Assembly (NCBI GenBank): GCA_913058195.1
Contig: CAJXPP010000004.1
Coordinates: 1 to 29,091, forward strand
Length of the DNA stretch: 29,091 nt
Direction of reading: 5' to 3'
Source: an uncultured Gammaproteobacteria bacterium
GTDB taxonomy: Bacteria > Pseudomonadota > Gammaproteobacteria > Nitrosococcales > Methylophagaceae
How positions within the stretch are numbered: the stretch's first letter is position 1; each line of letters starts with the position of its first letter. The position numbers and the translations under genes are program-made. This document shows positions 16,332-23,974 of the stretch, piece by piece. The notes under the pieces were generated by a model. The model did no database searches, was not told the DNA's origin, and saw only the letters and a list, made by a program, of their open reading frames with translations.

Positions 16332-18515
16332 ATGCAAGCAGCAGTCGAACTTTTTTCACACCGTAAATTTTGGGCACACCGATTTGGTATTGCACCTCAA
16401 TTACCGATGTCACGTGCGGAAATGGACGATCTTGGCTGGGACTCTTGCGATATTATTATTATCACGGGGGATGCCTATATTGATCACCCCAGTTTTGGTA
16501 TGGCCTTAATTGGTCGCTTATTAGAGTCTCATGGTTTTCGTGTAGGGATTATCTCTCAGCCAGATTGGAATAGTGCTGAAGATTTTAAACAATTAGGTCA
16601 ACCCAACTTATTCTTTGGTGTGACCGGCGGTAATATGGATTCGATGGTGAATCGTTATACCTCTGATCGTCGTGTTCGTAGTAATGATGCTTATACTGCA
16701 GCAGGGGAAGGTGGAAAACGTCCTGATCGTTGCGTCGTGCCTTATAGTCAACGTTGCCGTGAAGCATACAAAGGCGTGCCGATTATTATTGGTGGTATTG
16801 AAGCAAGCTTACGCCGTATTGCCCATTATGATTATTGGTCTGAAAAAGTTCGTCGTAGCGTTATTATGGACGCCAAAGCCGATATCTTAGTTTATGGTAA
16901 TGGCGAACGTCAGGTAGTGGAGATTGCGCATCGCCTTGCTCGTAAGGAAGATGTAAAAACATTAACCGATATTCGTGGCACGGCATTTATTACTAAACAT
17001 GGTCAGCGTGATGGCTGGTGGGAAAAAGATTCAACCAGTGTTGATGCACCAGGGCAGTTAAATCCTCCGATTGACCCCTACCAAATGAAAACTGCAGAGA
17101 CCTGTGATGAGTCTCAAACTAATACGGCCAATATAAAGATACCAAGTGATGGCGCACAAATCATTCACTTTAAACGTGCTGAAACGCAAGATAAAGAACA
17201 TACCGTTGTTCGTCTTCCTCCATATCAAGAAGTAAGAGAAGATAAAATTTTATATGCCCATACATCACGTATTTTGCATCTAGAAACTAATCCCGGTAAT
17301 GCCTTTGCATTAGTACAACAACATGGTGAGCGAGATGTGTGGTTAAATCCACCACCTATTCCACTTACAACAGCAGAAATGGATGGCGTGTTTGATTTAA
17401 CATATAGTCGTGTGCCTCATAAATCGTATGGCGATAAAAACATTCCTGCTTATGAAATGATTCGTTTTTCGGTCAATATCATGCGTGGTTGTTTTGGCGG
17501 ATGTACTTTTTGCTCAATTACAGAACATGAAGGTCGGATTATTCAAAGTCGATCTGAAGACTCTATTATTAAAGAAGTTGAAGCAATTCGAGATACAACA
17601 CCAGGGTTTACCGGCGTAATTTCTGATTTAGGTGGCCCGACGGCGAATATGTATCGCCTTGCTTGTAAAACGAAAGAAATTGAAGCAAGTTGTCGTCGTT
17701 TATCCTGTGTTTACCCCACTATTTGTAAAAATCTAGGCACAGACCACACGCCATTAATTAATTTGTATAAACGAGCACGCGCCCTACCAGGTATTAAGAA
17801 AATTTTGATTGCATCTGGTTTGCGTTATGACTTGGCTGTATTGTCGCCAGAGTATGTAAAAGAACTTGTTACGCATCATGTGGGTGGTTATTTAAAAATT
17901 GCGCCAGAACATACTGAGCAAGGCCCACTAGAACATATGATGAAGCCGGGTATTGGAACTTATGATGCCTTTAAGGCTATGTTCGACAAATACTCGAAAG
18001 AAGCAGGTAAAGAACAGTATTTAATTCCTTATTTCATTGCGGCACATCCGGGCACAACGGATAAAGATATGATGAACTTAGCTATTTGGCTGAAACGTAG
18101 TGGTTTCCGCGCCGATCAAGTTCAAGCCTATTTACCATCACCGATGTCTGCTGCTGCAGCAATGTATCATTCCGGTAAGAATACACTGAGTAAAGTACGT
18201 CGTAAGGGCGGGGATATCACTGTTCCTAAAGGCATTAAAGTAAGACGTTTGCACAAAGCATTTTTACGTTATCACGATCCTGAAAACTGGCCGTTGTTAC
18301 GCGAAGCACTACAAAAAATGGGTCGTGCAGATTTAATTGGTAATGGTAAGAAACATCTGATTCCAACCTGGCAACCAGCTGGAACAGGTGAGCAGGGCGA
18401 AGGTAAGCGAACCAGTCGAAAAGCAGGTGTTAAACCTCAAGCTAAGTCATTCAGAACACAACATGTGAGAGATAAACCAGCTAAAAGAAAACCTGCTAAA
18501 GCTCGACGTAGGTAG
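16332..18515 (+). CDS. ygiQ: YgiQ family radical SAM protein
   Basis: A 727-residue member of the YgiQ (UPF0313) family, widespread but without an established reaction. The radical-SAM cluster motif is C387-x3-C391-x2-C394 in MRGCFGGCTFCSITEHEGR. It is embedded between an N-terminal B12-binding-like segment beginning DSCDIIIITGDAYIDHPSFG and a C-terminal DUF3362 region containing YLIPYFIAAHPGTTDKDM and VQAYLPSPMS. The opening MQAAVELFSHRKFWAHRFG is typical. The last 40 residues are a lysine/arginine-rich tail (ending KPAKRKPAKARRR), suggesting RNA or nucleic-acid contact. The start at 16332 has GAGG at good distance. It looks monocistronic. Confidence 0.94.
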   Translation: MQAAVELFSHRKFWAHRFGIAPQLPMSRAEMDDLGWDSCDIIIITGDAYIDHPSFGMALIGRLLESHGFRVGIISQPDWNSAEDFKQLGQPNLFFGVTGGNMDSMVNRYTSDRRVRSNDAYTAAGEGGKRPDRCVVPYSQRCREAYKGVPIIIGGIEASLRRIAHYDYWSEKVRRSVIMDAKADILVYGNGERQVVEIAHRLARKEDVKTLTDIRGTAFITKHGQRDGWWEKDSTSVDAPGQLNPPIDPYQMKTAETCDESQTNTANIKIPSDGAQIIHFKRAETQDKEHTVVRLPPYQEVREDKILYAHTSRILHLETNPGNAFALVQQHGERDVWLNPPPIPLTTAEMDGVFDLTYSRVPHKSYGDKNIPAYEMIRFSVNIMRGCFGGCTFCSITEHEGRIIQSRSEDSIIKEVEAIRDTTPGFTGVISDLGGPTANMYRLACKTKEIEASCRRLSCVYPTICKNLGTDHTPLINLYKRARALPGIKKILIASGLRYDLAVLSPEYVKELVTHHVGGYLKIAPEHTEQGPLEHMMKPGIGTYDAFKAMFDKYSKEAGKEQYLIPYFIAAHPGTTDKDMMNLAIWLKRSGFRADQVQAYLPSPMSAAAAMYHSGKNTLSKVRRKGGDITVPKGIKVRRLHKAFLRYHDPENWPLLREALQKMGRADLIGNGKKHLIPTWQPAGTGEQGEGKRTSRKAGVKPQAKSFRTQHVRDKPAKRKPAKARRR

Positions 18516-18638
18516 ACAATTAAGTTAGGTTTATTGTGAAGGGAAAATAGAGTACAGGATGTCTGAACTTTGGAATGGATATCTCTTGATTTAGTCCAAT
18601 GTCATAACAAGTATTCTTAACCTCTTTTATCGAAGGCG

Positions 18639-18884
18639 TTAATTGCCTTCATGGTTTAACAGTTGCGATAATCGATCAAACTCTTGCTCAAGCGTATTAT
18701 TGGGCATTGTATGTCCGGCTTGAGTATACCAATAGCTTGCATTGCCTAAATCACCTTCTTTACGGTGAAGGTATCCATGAATAAGACAAGCTAACTTGTC
18801 ATTATAGTTTTGAATAAGGTGATGGGCAGCATCCCAATCGCCTTGAGATATTAATTCAAGTGCATGTTGATGTAGTTCTGACAT
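18639..18884 (-). CDS. Small conserved-looking hypothetical protein, TPR-like
   Basis: An 81-residue cytoplasmic protein, MSELHQHALELISQGDWDAA to LNHEGN, predicted all-helical. Two helix pairs with TPR/Sel1-like spacing are visible: ALELISQGDWDAAHHLIQ (8-25) and YLHRKEGDLGNASYWYTQAG (38-57), with the small-residue pattern G-x-x-x-x-A typical of tetratricopeptide turns. Similar short proteins of unknown function exist in gammaproteobacteria as far as I recall; I cannot name the family. It follows a 41-residue membrane microprotein by 37 bp on the same strand, and the two may be co-transcribed. Confidence 0.68.
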   Translation of the reverse strand: MSELHQHALELISQGDWDAAHHLIQNYNDKLACLIHGYLHRKEGDLGNASYWYTQAGHTMPNNTLEQEFDRLSQLLNHEGN

Positions 18885-18921
18885 AGATTTAACTCATTGC
18901 TTAATGTTTGATTGAGCAAGC

Positions 18922-19047
18922 TTAAATATTACTATTACCCATAAATAATAAACCAGCAGCTATAAATGCAAAAGGTGATGTAATAATCACAAAGCTTAAT
19001 TTAAGTAACTCACGGACAATATATAGTATATCTATAATGTAAGACAT
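18922..19047 (-). CDS. 41-residue single-pass membrane microprotein
   Basis: A short reading frame of 42 codons with start ATG at 19047 and stop TAA at 18922-18924. It is preceded by a textbook ribosome binding site, AAGGAG, 7 bases before the ATG. The product starts MSYIIDILYIVRELLKLSFV and continues with IITSPFAFIAAGLLFMG before a short polar end. An amphipathic helix with R12, E13 and K16 leads into one hydrophobic helix of about 20 residues (17-36). I do not recognise it. The strong ribosome binding site, the membrane-helix composition and the position directly upstream of the 81-residue gene argue that it is real. Confidence 0.62.
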   Translation of the reverse strand: MSYIIDILYIVRELLKLSFVIITSPFAFIAAGLLFMGNSNI

Positions 19048-19078
19048 AGATTTTCTCCTTAGTAATTGATGCATGAAT

Positions 19079-19084
19079 TATAAT
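19079..19084. promoter_or_regulatory. Consensus -10 hexamer shared by divergent tsaB and microprotein genes
   Basis: TATAAT lies inside the palindrome ATTATAAT, so it reads as a consensus -10 on both strands. It is 38 bp upstream of the tsaB ATG and 31 bp upstream of the microprotein ATG. No convincing -35 is seen at 16-18 bp on either strand. Confidence 0.3.
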
Positions 19085-19122
19085 AAGCAGCTGTTACAAA
19101 TAAATGACCTTATTATTACCAA

Positions 19123-19806
19123 ATGAATATTCTAGCCATAGATACGTGTACTGAATCATGCTCGGCCGCCTTATTGTACAAAGGCAAACTATACCAGCGT
19201 GTTGAAATGACACAGCGAGGTCACTCAGATCTTATTTTGGGAATGATGGATGATCTTTTCAAACAAGCTGAGACAAAGATTTCTGAAGTCGATGTTTTAG
19301 CATTTGGACGAGGACCAGGCTCATTTACAGGCGTGCGAGTAGGCGTGGGTGTTGCGCAAGGGGTTGCCTTTGCTAGAGAGCTCCCTGTCGTTGCCATTTC
19401 ATCTTTAGCTGCCGTTGCACAAGGTGCGGCTGATAAACTTGGATCGGAATTTATTGCAGTAGCAATGGATGCTCGAATGGGTGAAGTGTATTGTGCTAGC
19501 TATCAAGTTGTTAACGGCTTGGTGCAATTACTAGGTGAAGAGCATGTTTGCCCACCAGTAAAGTTTATGCCACACAGTAATCAACAGTGGCTAGCTGTGG
19601 GAACAGGCTGGGGCGTTTATGAGCAACAATTAAGCACAAACTTCACTGATACATTAAAGAAAATTAGCGTAGAGCATTATCCTCAAAGTAACAGTATTAT
19701 TAAATTAGCTCAGCTTGAAATTGAAGCGGGAAGATTATTATCTGCAGATCAAGCGATGCCTGTTTACCTACGTAATAATGTCGCTAAAAAGAAAGGTGAA
19801 CAATAG
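19123..19806 (+). CDS. tsaB: tRNA threonylcarbamoyladenosine biosynthesis protein TsaB
   Basis: TsaB is the scaffold partner of TsaD in making t6A at position 37 of tRNAs that read ANN codons. The 227-residue protein begins MNILAIDTCTESCSAALL, with the ASKHA-type first strand pair, and has the hallmark FGRGPGSFTGVRVGVGVAQG (61-80) and DARMGEVYCASY. Its length is close to E. coli TsaB (231). The stop codon overlaps the GTG start of cmoA by one base. Placing t6A and cmo5U genes together links two anticodon-loop modifications. Confidence 0.96.
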   Translation: MNILAIDTCTESCSAALLYKGKLYQRVEMTQRGHSDLILGMMDDLFKQAETKISEVDVLAFGRGPGSFTGVRVGVGVAQGVAFARELPVVAISSLAAVAQGAADKLGSEFIAVAMDARMGEVYCASYQVVNGLVQLLGEEHVCPPVKFMPHSNQQWLAVGTGWGVYEQQLSTNFTDTLKKISVEHYPQSNSIIKLAQLEIEAGRLLSADQAMPVYLRNNVAKKKGEQ

Positions 19807-20540
19807 TGGTAAAAAAACAAGATGCTATTTATGCATCACCGCTAGATGAAATTATTGATTTTCGTTTTGATGAGCGAGTGGTTGAGGTCTTTCCTGATAT
19901 GATTCAACGCTCTGTACCGGGCTACGGTACTTTAATTTCTACTATCGGGGTTTTAGCTGGCCGTTATGCTCAAGCTGAAAGCCATTGTTATGATTTGGGC
20001 TGTTCCTTAGGTGCGGTTACATTATCTATGCGTCAACGGATTACTCAAGCAGGCTGCGATATTATTGCCGTTGATAATTCACCGGCTATGATTGAGCGTG
20101 GAGAGCAATTATTGGCATCAGACACCTCTTCAGCCGTGCCTGTTTCAATGCTGTGTGCCCATATTCAAGATGTAAATATTGAGAATGCATCGGTAGTCGT
20201 ATTGAACTTTACGCTGCAATTTATTCCGCTTGCCGACCGTTTAGCGTTGATTGAGCGTATCTATCAAGGATTGAGACCTGGCGGTGTATTGATCTTATCC
20301 GAAAAAATAGCCTTTGATGAACCCGTCAGACAGACGTTTCATATCGATGTACATCATGACTTTAAACGTGCCAATGGCTACAGTGACCTAGAAATTAGCC
20401 AAAAACGTTCGGCACTGGAAAATGTATTAATTCCAGAGGCCTTATCAACTCATAAACTACGCTTAGCTGATGCTGGATTTTCTTTTATTGATACATGGTT
20501 CCAATGTTTTAATTTTGTATCGTTGGTTGCTATTAAATGA
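19806..20540 (+). CDS. cmoA: Carboxy-S-adenosyl-L-methionine synthase
   Basis: CmoA makes carboxy-SAM from SAM and prephenate, the donor used by CmoB. The 244-residue protein reads FDERVVEVFPDMIQRSVPGY (21-40), almost identical to the E. coli enzyme, then the SAM loop YDLGCSLGAVTLSM (62-75), IAVDNSPAMIERG, VVLNFTLQFIP and HHDFKRANGYSDLEISQKRS. The start is GTG, overlapping the tsaB stop codon by one base. The stop codon overlaps cmoB (ATGA), so all three genes are translationally coupled. Prephenate supply ties it to the shikimate pathway, as for trpE nearby, but that is a shared precursor only. Confidence 0.96.
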   Translation: MVKKQDAIYASPLDEIIDFRFDERVVEVFPDMIQRSVPGYGTLISTIGVLAGRYAQAESHCYDLGCSLGAVTLSMRQRITQAGCDIIAVDNSPAMIERGEQLLASDTSSAVPVSMLCAHIQDVNIENASVVVLNFTLQFIPLADRLALIERIYQGLRPGGVLILSEKIAFDEPVRQTFHIDVHHDFKRANGYSDLEISQKRSALENVLIPEALSTHKLRLADAGFSFIDTWFQCFNFVSLVAIK

Positions 20541-21514
20541 ATAATCCGTATGAGTCATTATTCAAGCAGTTAGATGACATGAAACTGCTTGATTGGTCAC
20601 AGCAATTACAACAACTTATCCCTGCTAAATTAGCGGCTGAAGGCAGTCATGGCAAAATGGCGGGTTGGTTAAGTGCACTTGAAGCGATGCCAAAGATAAG
20701 TCCAACAACCATTGAGTTGAAAGAGAGGGTTGAAATTGGTCTTGACAGTGAACTTGAGGGCTTTCAACAAGTTCAATTTATAGAATTACTAAAAGCCTTT
20801 CATCCTTGGCGAAAAGGACCCTATAGTCTATTTGGTGTTGATTTAAATACTGAGTGGCATTCTGATTGGAAATGGGATCGGGTTTTACCCCATATCCAAC
20901 CATTAAAAGGCCGAAAAGTGCTCGATATCGGCGGTGGTAATGGCTATCACGGTTGGCGAATGTTAGGCGAAGGTGCTGATTTAGTTGTAGGCATTGATCC
21001 TACGCTTGTATTTGTCATGCAATACCATGTTATACAACGTTATATTGGCGAGTCAAATCACTATGTTTTGCCCATAGGTATTGAAGATCTGCCTGAAAAG
21101 CTCATGTGTTTCGATACGGTATTTTCCATGGGCGTGTTATATCACCGTCGTTCGCCGCTTGATCATTTGTACGAGCTACGAGCTTGTCTACGTGCTGGTG
21201 GTGAATTAGTGTTAGAAACCTTGGTAATTGAAGGTGAAGAGGGCACTGTTTTAATGCCTGAAGGGCGTTATGCAAAGATGCGGAATGTGTGGTTTTTCCC
21301 ATCAGTTGATACTATGAAATTATGGCTACGGCGCTGTGGATTTAAGAATGTACAGTGTGTTGATGTCTCGGTAACAAGCATTGAGGAGCAGCGGCCAACA
21401 GAGTGGATGACATTTGAATCGTTAGCAGATTTTCTTGATCCAAATGATCATAGTAAAACAATAGAAGGTCATCCAGCACCAAGACGCGCAGTGTTTACTG
21501 CTATCGCTCCTTAA
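20537..21514 (+). CDS. cmoB: tRNA U34 carboxymethyltransferase
   Basis: CmoB transfers the carboxymethyl group of carboxy-SAM to 5-hydroxyuridine at the wobble position, giving cmo5U34. The 325-residue product matches E. coli CmoB (323). Conserved segments are FHPWRKGPYSLFGV (88-101), DTEW-region NTEWHSDWKWDRVLPH, the binding loop VLDIGGGNGYHGWRM (128-142), GIDPTLVFVMQY, and FDTVFSMGVLYHRRSPLDHL. It starts inside the end of cmoA (4-base overlap) and is followed 17 bp later by a strong terminator. Confidence 0.96.
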   Translation: MNNPYESLFKQLDDMKLLDWSQQLQQLIPAKLAAEGSHGKMAGWLSALEAMPKISPTTIELKERVEIGLDSELEGFQQVQFIELLKAFHPWRKGPYSLFGVDLNTEWHSDWKWDRVLPHIQPLKGRKVLDIGGGNGYHGWRMLGEGADLVVGIDPTLVFVMQYHVIQRYIGESNHYVLPIGIEDLPEKLMCFDTVFSMGVLYHRRSPLDHLYELRACLRAGGELVLETLVIEGEEGTVLMPEGRYAKMRNVWFFPSVDTMKLWLRRCGFKNVQCVDVSVTSIEEQRPTEWMTFESLADFLDPNDHSKTIEGHPAPRRAVFTAIAP

Positions 21515-21531
21515 GTTGCGTTGCTACACAT

Positions 21532-21568
21532 AAAAAAGCCACAATACATAGTGTATCGTGGCTTTTTT
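21532..21568. terminator. Bidirectional intrinsic terminator after cmoB
   Basis: Two 17-base arms (21532-21548 and 21552-21568) pair with one internal mismatch around a 3-base TAG spacer. The core is GCCAC...GTGGC. The outer arms are A6 and T6, so a U-tract follows the hairpin on both strands. It ends the tsaB-cmoA-cmoB transcript and also the minus-strand gene whose stop codon is at 21587. Confidence 0.9.
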
Positions 21569-21586
21569 AAATTAAAAGTGGTTTGC

Positions 21587-21955
21587 TTATTGGGCTAATT
21601 TAGCAATCCATTTTCCTGAATAATCTAAGCAAGCATTTAGTTGTTGTGCTGCTGTTTTTGAACTGTGTTTAACCGTTAATTCATAAGCCACACAAGGGCG
21701 TTGTTCAAAACTATAGTGCTTGCCAATGATTACATCATAATGTGTTGTAGTATCAATGTTATACCAAGATGTTGCTGCTCCAGTGACTTTTGAAGTTAAA
21801 ATCTCTTGTGTTTTATTTAGATCTGCAGCGGTCATTGATGAATCTGTCTCGATACCTGCTTCTACTCCAGCGAGTAATAGTGGAGCACTATCTGCAGCAA
21901 GAACAGAGAATGACAATGCTGTACCAAATAAAGCAAAAAGTAATGGTGTTTTCAT
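21587..21955 (-). CDS. Exported protein resembling the C-terminal domain of 17 kDa surface antigens
   Basis: A 122-residue protein with a signal peptide (MKTPLLFALFGTALSFSVLA, cleavage near AADSA at 20-21). No lipobox cysteine is present, so it should be a soluble periplasmic or secreted protein. The segment FEQRPCVAYELTV followed by LNACLDYSGKWIAK carries C88 and C109, likely a disulphide. It resembles the RPC-R-x-Y...YGTAC...DGSW pattern of RT0821/Lpp0805-type surface antigens, which normally have an N-terminal glycine-zipper that is missing here. That match is from memory. The ATG at 21955 has GAGGGA 8 bases upstream; a longer frame would begin with TTG. It shares the terminator at 21532-21568. 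Confidence 0.7.
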   Translation of the reverse strand: MKTPLLFALFGTALSFSVLAADSAPLLLAGVEAGIETDSSMTAADLNKTQEILTSKVTGAATSWYNIDTTTHYDVIIGKHYSFEQRPCVAYELTVKHSSKTAAQQLNACLDYSGKWIAKLAQ

Positions 21956-22064
21956 AATAAGGATCCCTCTAATCAAATAAAAAATATACTGTGATTAGCA
22001 TACATAAACAGCACAATAATTGAATGAGTTGAACATCCTTTTTTATCAGGAGTTTATTCCTAAT

Positions 22065-22088
22065 AAATGTGACAGTTCTGTCATATTT
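22065..22088. repeat. 24-bp near-perfect dyad
   Basis: Two 11-base arms with a TT centre pair at ten of eleven positions; the core is TGACAG-TT-CTGTCA. It lies 15 bp after the symporter stop codon and about 110 bp upstream of the exported-protein start codon, both on the minus strand. It could be an operator for the latter or, with the ATTTATT that follows, a weak terminator for the former. Its half-sites start TGTGA, but the 8-bp spacing is not that of a Crp site. Confidence 0.5.
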
Positions 22089-22102
22089 GGCTATAGGAAC
22101 AG

Positions 22103-23461
22103 TTAGCTTTTTTCGTGTGTTTCTTGAATGACCTCTGCCAGTTCTTGCTCAATACTTTCATCAATCGATAAATCTTTAATATTTGTATTGCTACCAGCAT
22201 AGGGATCATTATAAATAGCTAGGTCAAATTTATCTTCGCTTTTTGCTACTACTGTTGATACCACTGCATCACCAGAAATATTAACGACAGTTCTAATCAT
22301 ATCCATCAAACGATCTACACCTAAAACTAAGCCAATACCCTCAACAGGCAAACCTACTTGCACAAATACCATAGAGAGCATGATTAAGCCCACACCTGGA
22401 ACACCAGCAGTACCGATTGAAGCTAAAACAGACATAAGAATGACAGTTAGGTAGCCTATAAGGCCAAGATCAACCCCATAGATATTAGCAATAAATACAG
22501 TGGCGACGCCTTGCATAATCGCTGTGCCATCCATATTAATGGTTGCACCAAAAGGCACTGTAAAAGAGGCAACCGAGTTATTGACACCTAATCGTTCAGT
22601 TACTGTTCGAAGCGTAACTGGAATAGTGGCGTTGGAACTAGCAGTGCTAAATGCAAAGACCTGAGCATTACGAATCTTTCTAAGAAAAACTCGCGGGCTT
22701 AAACCAGAAAACAACTTAAGTACGATCATCAGTGTTATGAATAAATGAATGAGTAGGGCAGAGACCAATACCATCACATAGCCTGCTAATTGGCCTAATA
22801 ATTCAAAGCCTAATTCAGCCATTGATTTGGCGATTAATGCGAATACAGCATAGGGTGCAACAGTCATTATTATAGTGACCATCTTCATCATGACTTCATT
22901 AGCGACTTCAGCGCCTTCAATTAAACCTTTTGATTTTCTACCAACCATTAGTAAGCTGATACCAGCTAGAATCGAAAAGAAAATCAGAGGCAACATATCT
23001 CCATTTGCCATTGCCTTAATTGGATTGGTGGGAATGATATTAATCAATACATCTGAAATGGGGGGGGCTGTTTTAACAGCAAATTGAGCTGATGATGTTA
23101 GCCCCATACCCTCACCTATACCAACTGACGCCGCTAAACTAATACCAAGCGTAATGGCAATTGCAGTTGTTAATATATAAAGTGCGAGAGATTTAGACCC
23201 AACTCTACCTAATGTATTTATATTGCCAATGCCACAGACACCACAAATCAGAGAGAAAAACACCAGAGGTACAACCAGCATTTTCAAGGCATTAATAAAC
23301 ATTTTACCGATGACAAAAAAAAGTCCATCAACGATATATGTATTTACAAAACTATCACTTGTATTTAGATCTAAGATGTTGATTGTGAGGCCAACAATAC
23401 TTCCTAGAAACATGCCGATAAGTACTTTCTTTGTTAGGCTTTGTTTGCTTTGTTCAGACAT
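22103..23461 (-). CDS. Glutamate/aspartate:cation symporter (DAACS family)
   Basis: A 452-residue inner-membrane secondary transporter of the SDF/DAACS family (PF00375), with about eight membrane helices and two re-entrant hairpins. Visible signatures are the serine-rich first hairpin FAFSTASSNATIPVTLRT (269-286), NMDGTA in helix 7 (309-314), the second hairpin SIGTAGVPGVG (348-358), and helix 8. In helix 8, D383, D387, R390, T391, N394 and D398 have exactly the spacing of D390, D394, R397, T398, N401 and D405 of archaeal GltPh. The Arg selects an acidic side chain and the Asp at 387 binds the substrate amino group, which DctA-type dicarboxylate carriers lack, so glutamate/aspartate is the best guess. 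Codons 132-134 contain a run of eight C. Confidence 0.92.
   Translation of the reverse strand: MSEQSKQSLTKKVLIGMFLGSIVGLTINILDLNTSDSFVNTYIVDGLFFVIGKMFINALKMLVVPLVFFSLICGVCGIGNINTLGRVGSKSLALYILTTAIAITLGISLAASVGIGEGMGLTSSAQFAVKTAPPISDVLINIIPTNPIKAMANGDMLPLIFFSILAGISLLMVGRKSKGLIEGAEVANEVMMKMVTIIMTVAPYAVFALIAKSMAELGFELLGQLAGYVMVLVSALLIHLFITLMIVLKLFSGLSPRVFLRKIRNAQVFAFSTASSNATIPVTLRTVTERLGVNNSVASFTVPFGATINMDGTAIMQGVATVFIANIYGVDLGLIGYLTVILMSVLASIGTAGVPGVGLIMLSMVFVQVGLPVEGIGLVLGVDRLMDMIRTVVNISGDAVVSTVVAKSEDKFDLAIYNDPYAGSNTNIKDLSIDESIEQELAEVIQETHEKS
23061..23068. repeat. Homopolymer tract, G8 on plus strand (C8 in the symporter gene)
   Basis: Eight G in a row on the plus strand encode Ala-Pro-Pro (residues 132-134) of the symporter on the minus strand. 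Gain or loss of one base would frameshift the transporter after less than a third of its length. Confidence 0.75.
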
Positions 23462-23668
23462 ATTACTAAAACTGCTCGATTGATGAAGTTACGACTAATC
23501 TAACAGTTTAAGAAAATAATGGAAGTGATGATATTGTTTTAATGGGCTTCATGAATAAATGCACTTAGATAGCAGTATTTAGTAGGTAGAACAATATAGT
23601 TCAAACAAACTTTAAAAGCAGACACCAGATGTAAAGAGAGTAATTTAAAGCCGCAGCATTAATAAAAA

Positions 23669-23974
23669 CTAAGCTTGTAAGCGTTCATTTATAGAATGAT
23701 CTCTAGCACGATTATGAATATCGATTGTTCGACGACCATAAGGGATTTTTCGTATGTTGTTAGCAGAAGAGGTGTTATTCACATCAAATTTTCTTCTATC
23801 GAAATTAGTACGTCTATCAGCATAGTGTTTGAACGTACAGGTGCAGTTTGTGTGGGAATCTGAATTTACTAGGAGTGATTGAACATCTTGAGATAATATT
23901 CGTTTGCCTGCATTTTTTGACAATGGGCAATTGCAGTTGTCACCTGCAATAATTTCGGTGGCACGAAAATCTAT
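23669..23974 (-). CDS. Small Cys-x-Cys / DRR-motif hypothetical protein; possible AUA start
   Basis: The frame is open from 23974 to 23669. The conventional start would be a TTG at 23923 (84 residues) with no ribosome binding site. Upstream in frame are 17 more codons containing C14-N-C16, and immediately before them is a perfect AAGGAG, 8 bases from an ATA codon at 23974 that directly follows an in-frame TAA. The 101-residue version carries two cysteine pairs (C14-N-C16 and C44-T-C46), GKRILSQDVQSLL, HYADRR and a second DRR at 59-61. This resembles, from memory, a family of small gammaproteobacterial proteins of unknown function with a C...GKRFL...C-x-C...H-x-DRR-x(2-3)-DRR pattern. Either AUA is used as start or the gene lost its ATG. 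Function unknown; metal binding by the cysteines is a guess. Confidence 0.55.
   Translation of the reverse strand: MDFRATEIIAGDNCNCPLSKNAGKRILSQDVQSLLVNSDSHTNCTCTFKHYADRRTNFDRRKFDVNNTSSANNIRKIPYGRRTIDIHNRARDHSINERLQA

Noticed and set aside
18632..18650. Hairpin GAAGGC/GCCTTC as terminator at the end of the 81-residue gene
   Set aside because: No T-run follows on either strand.
22065..22088. Crp binding site
   Set aside because: TGTGA and TCATA are 8 bp apart instead of 6.
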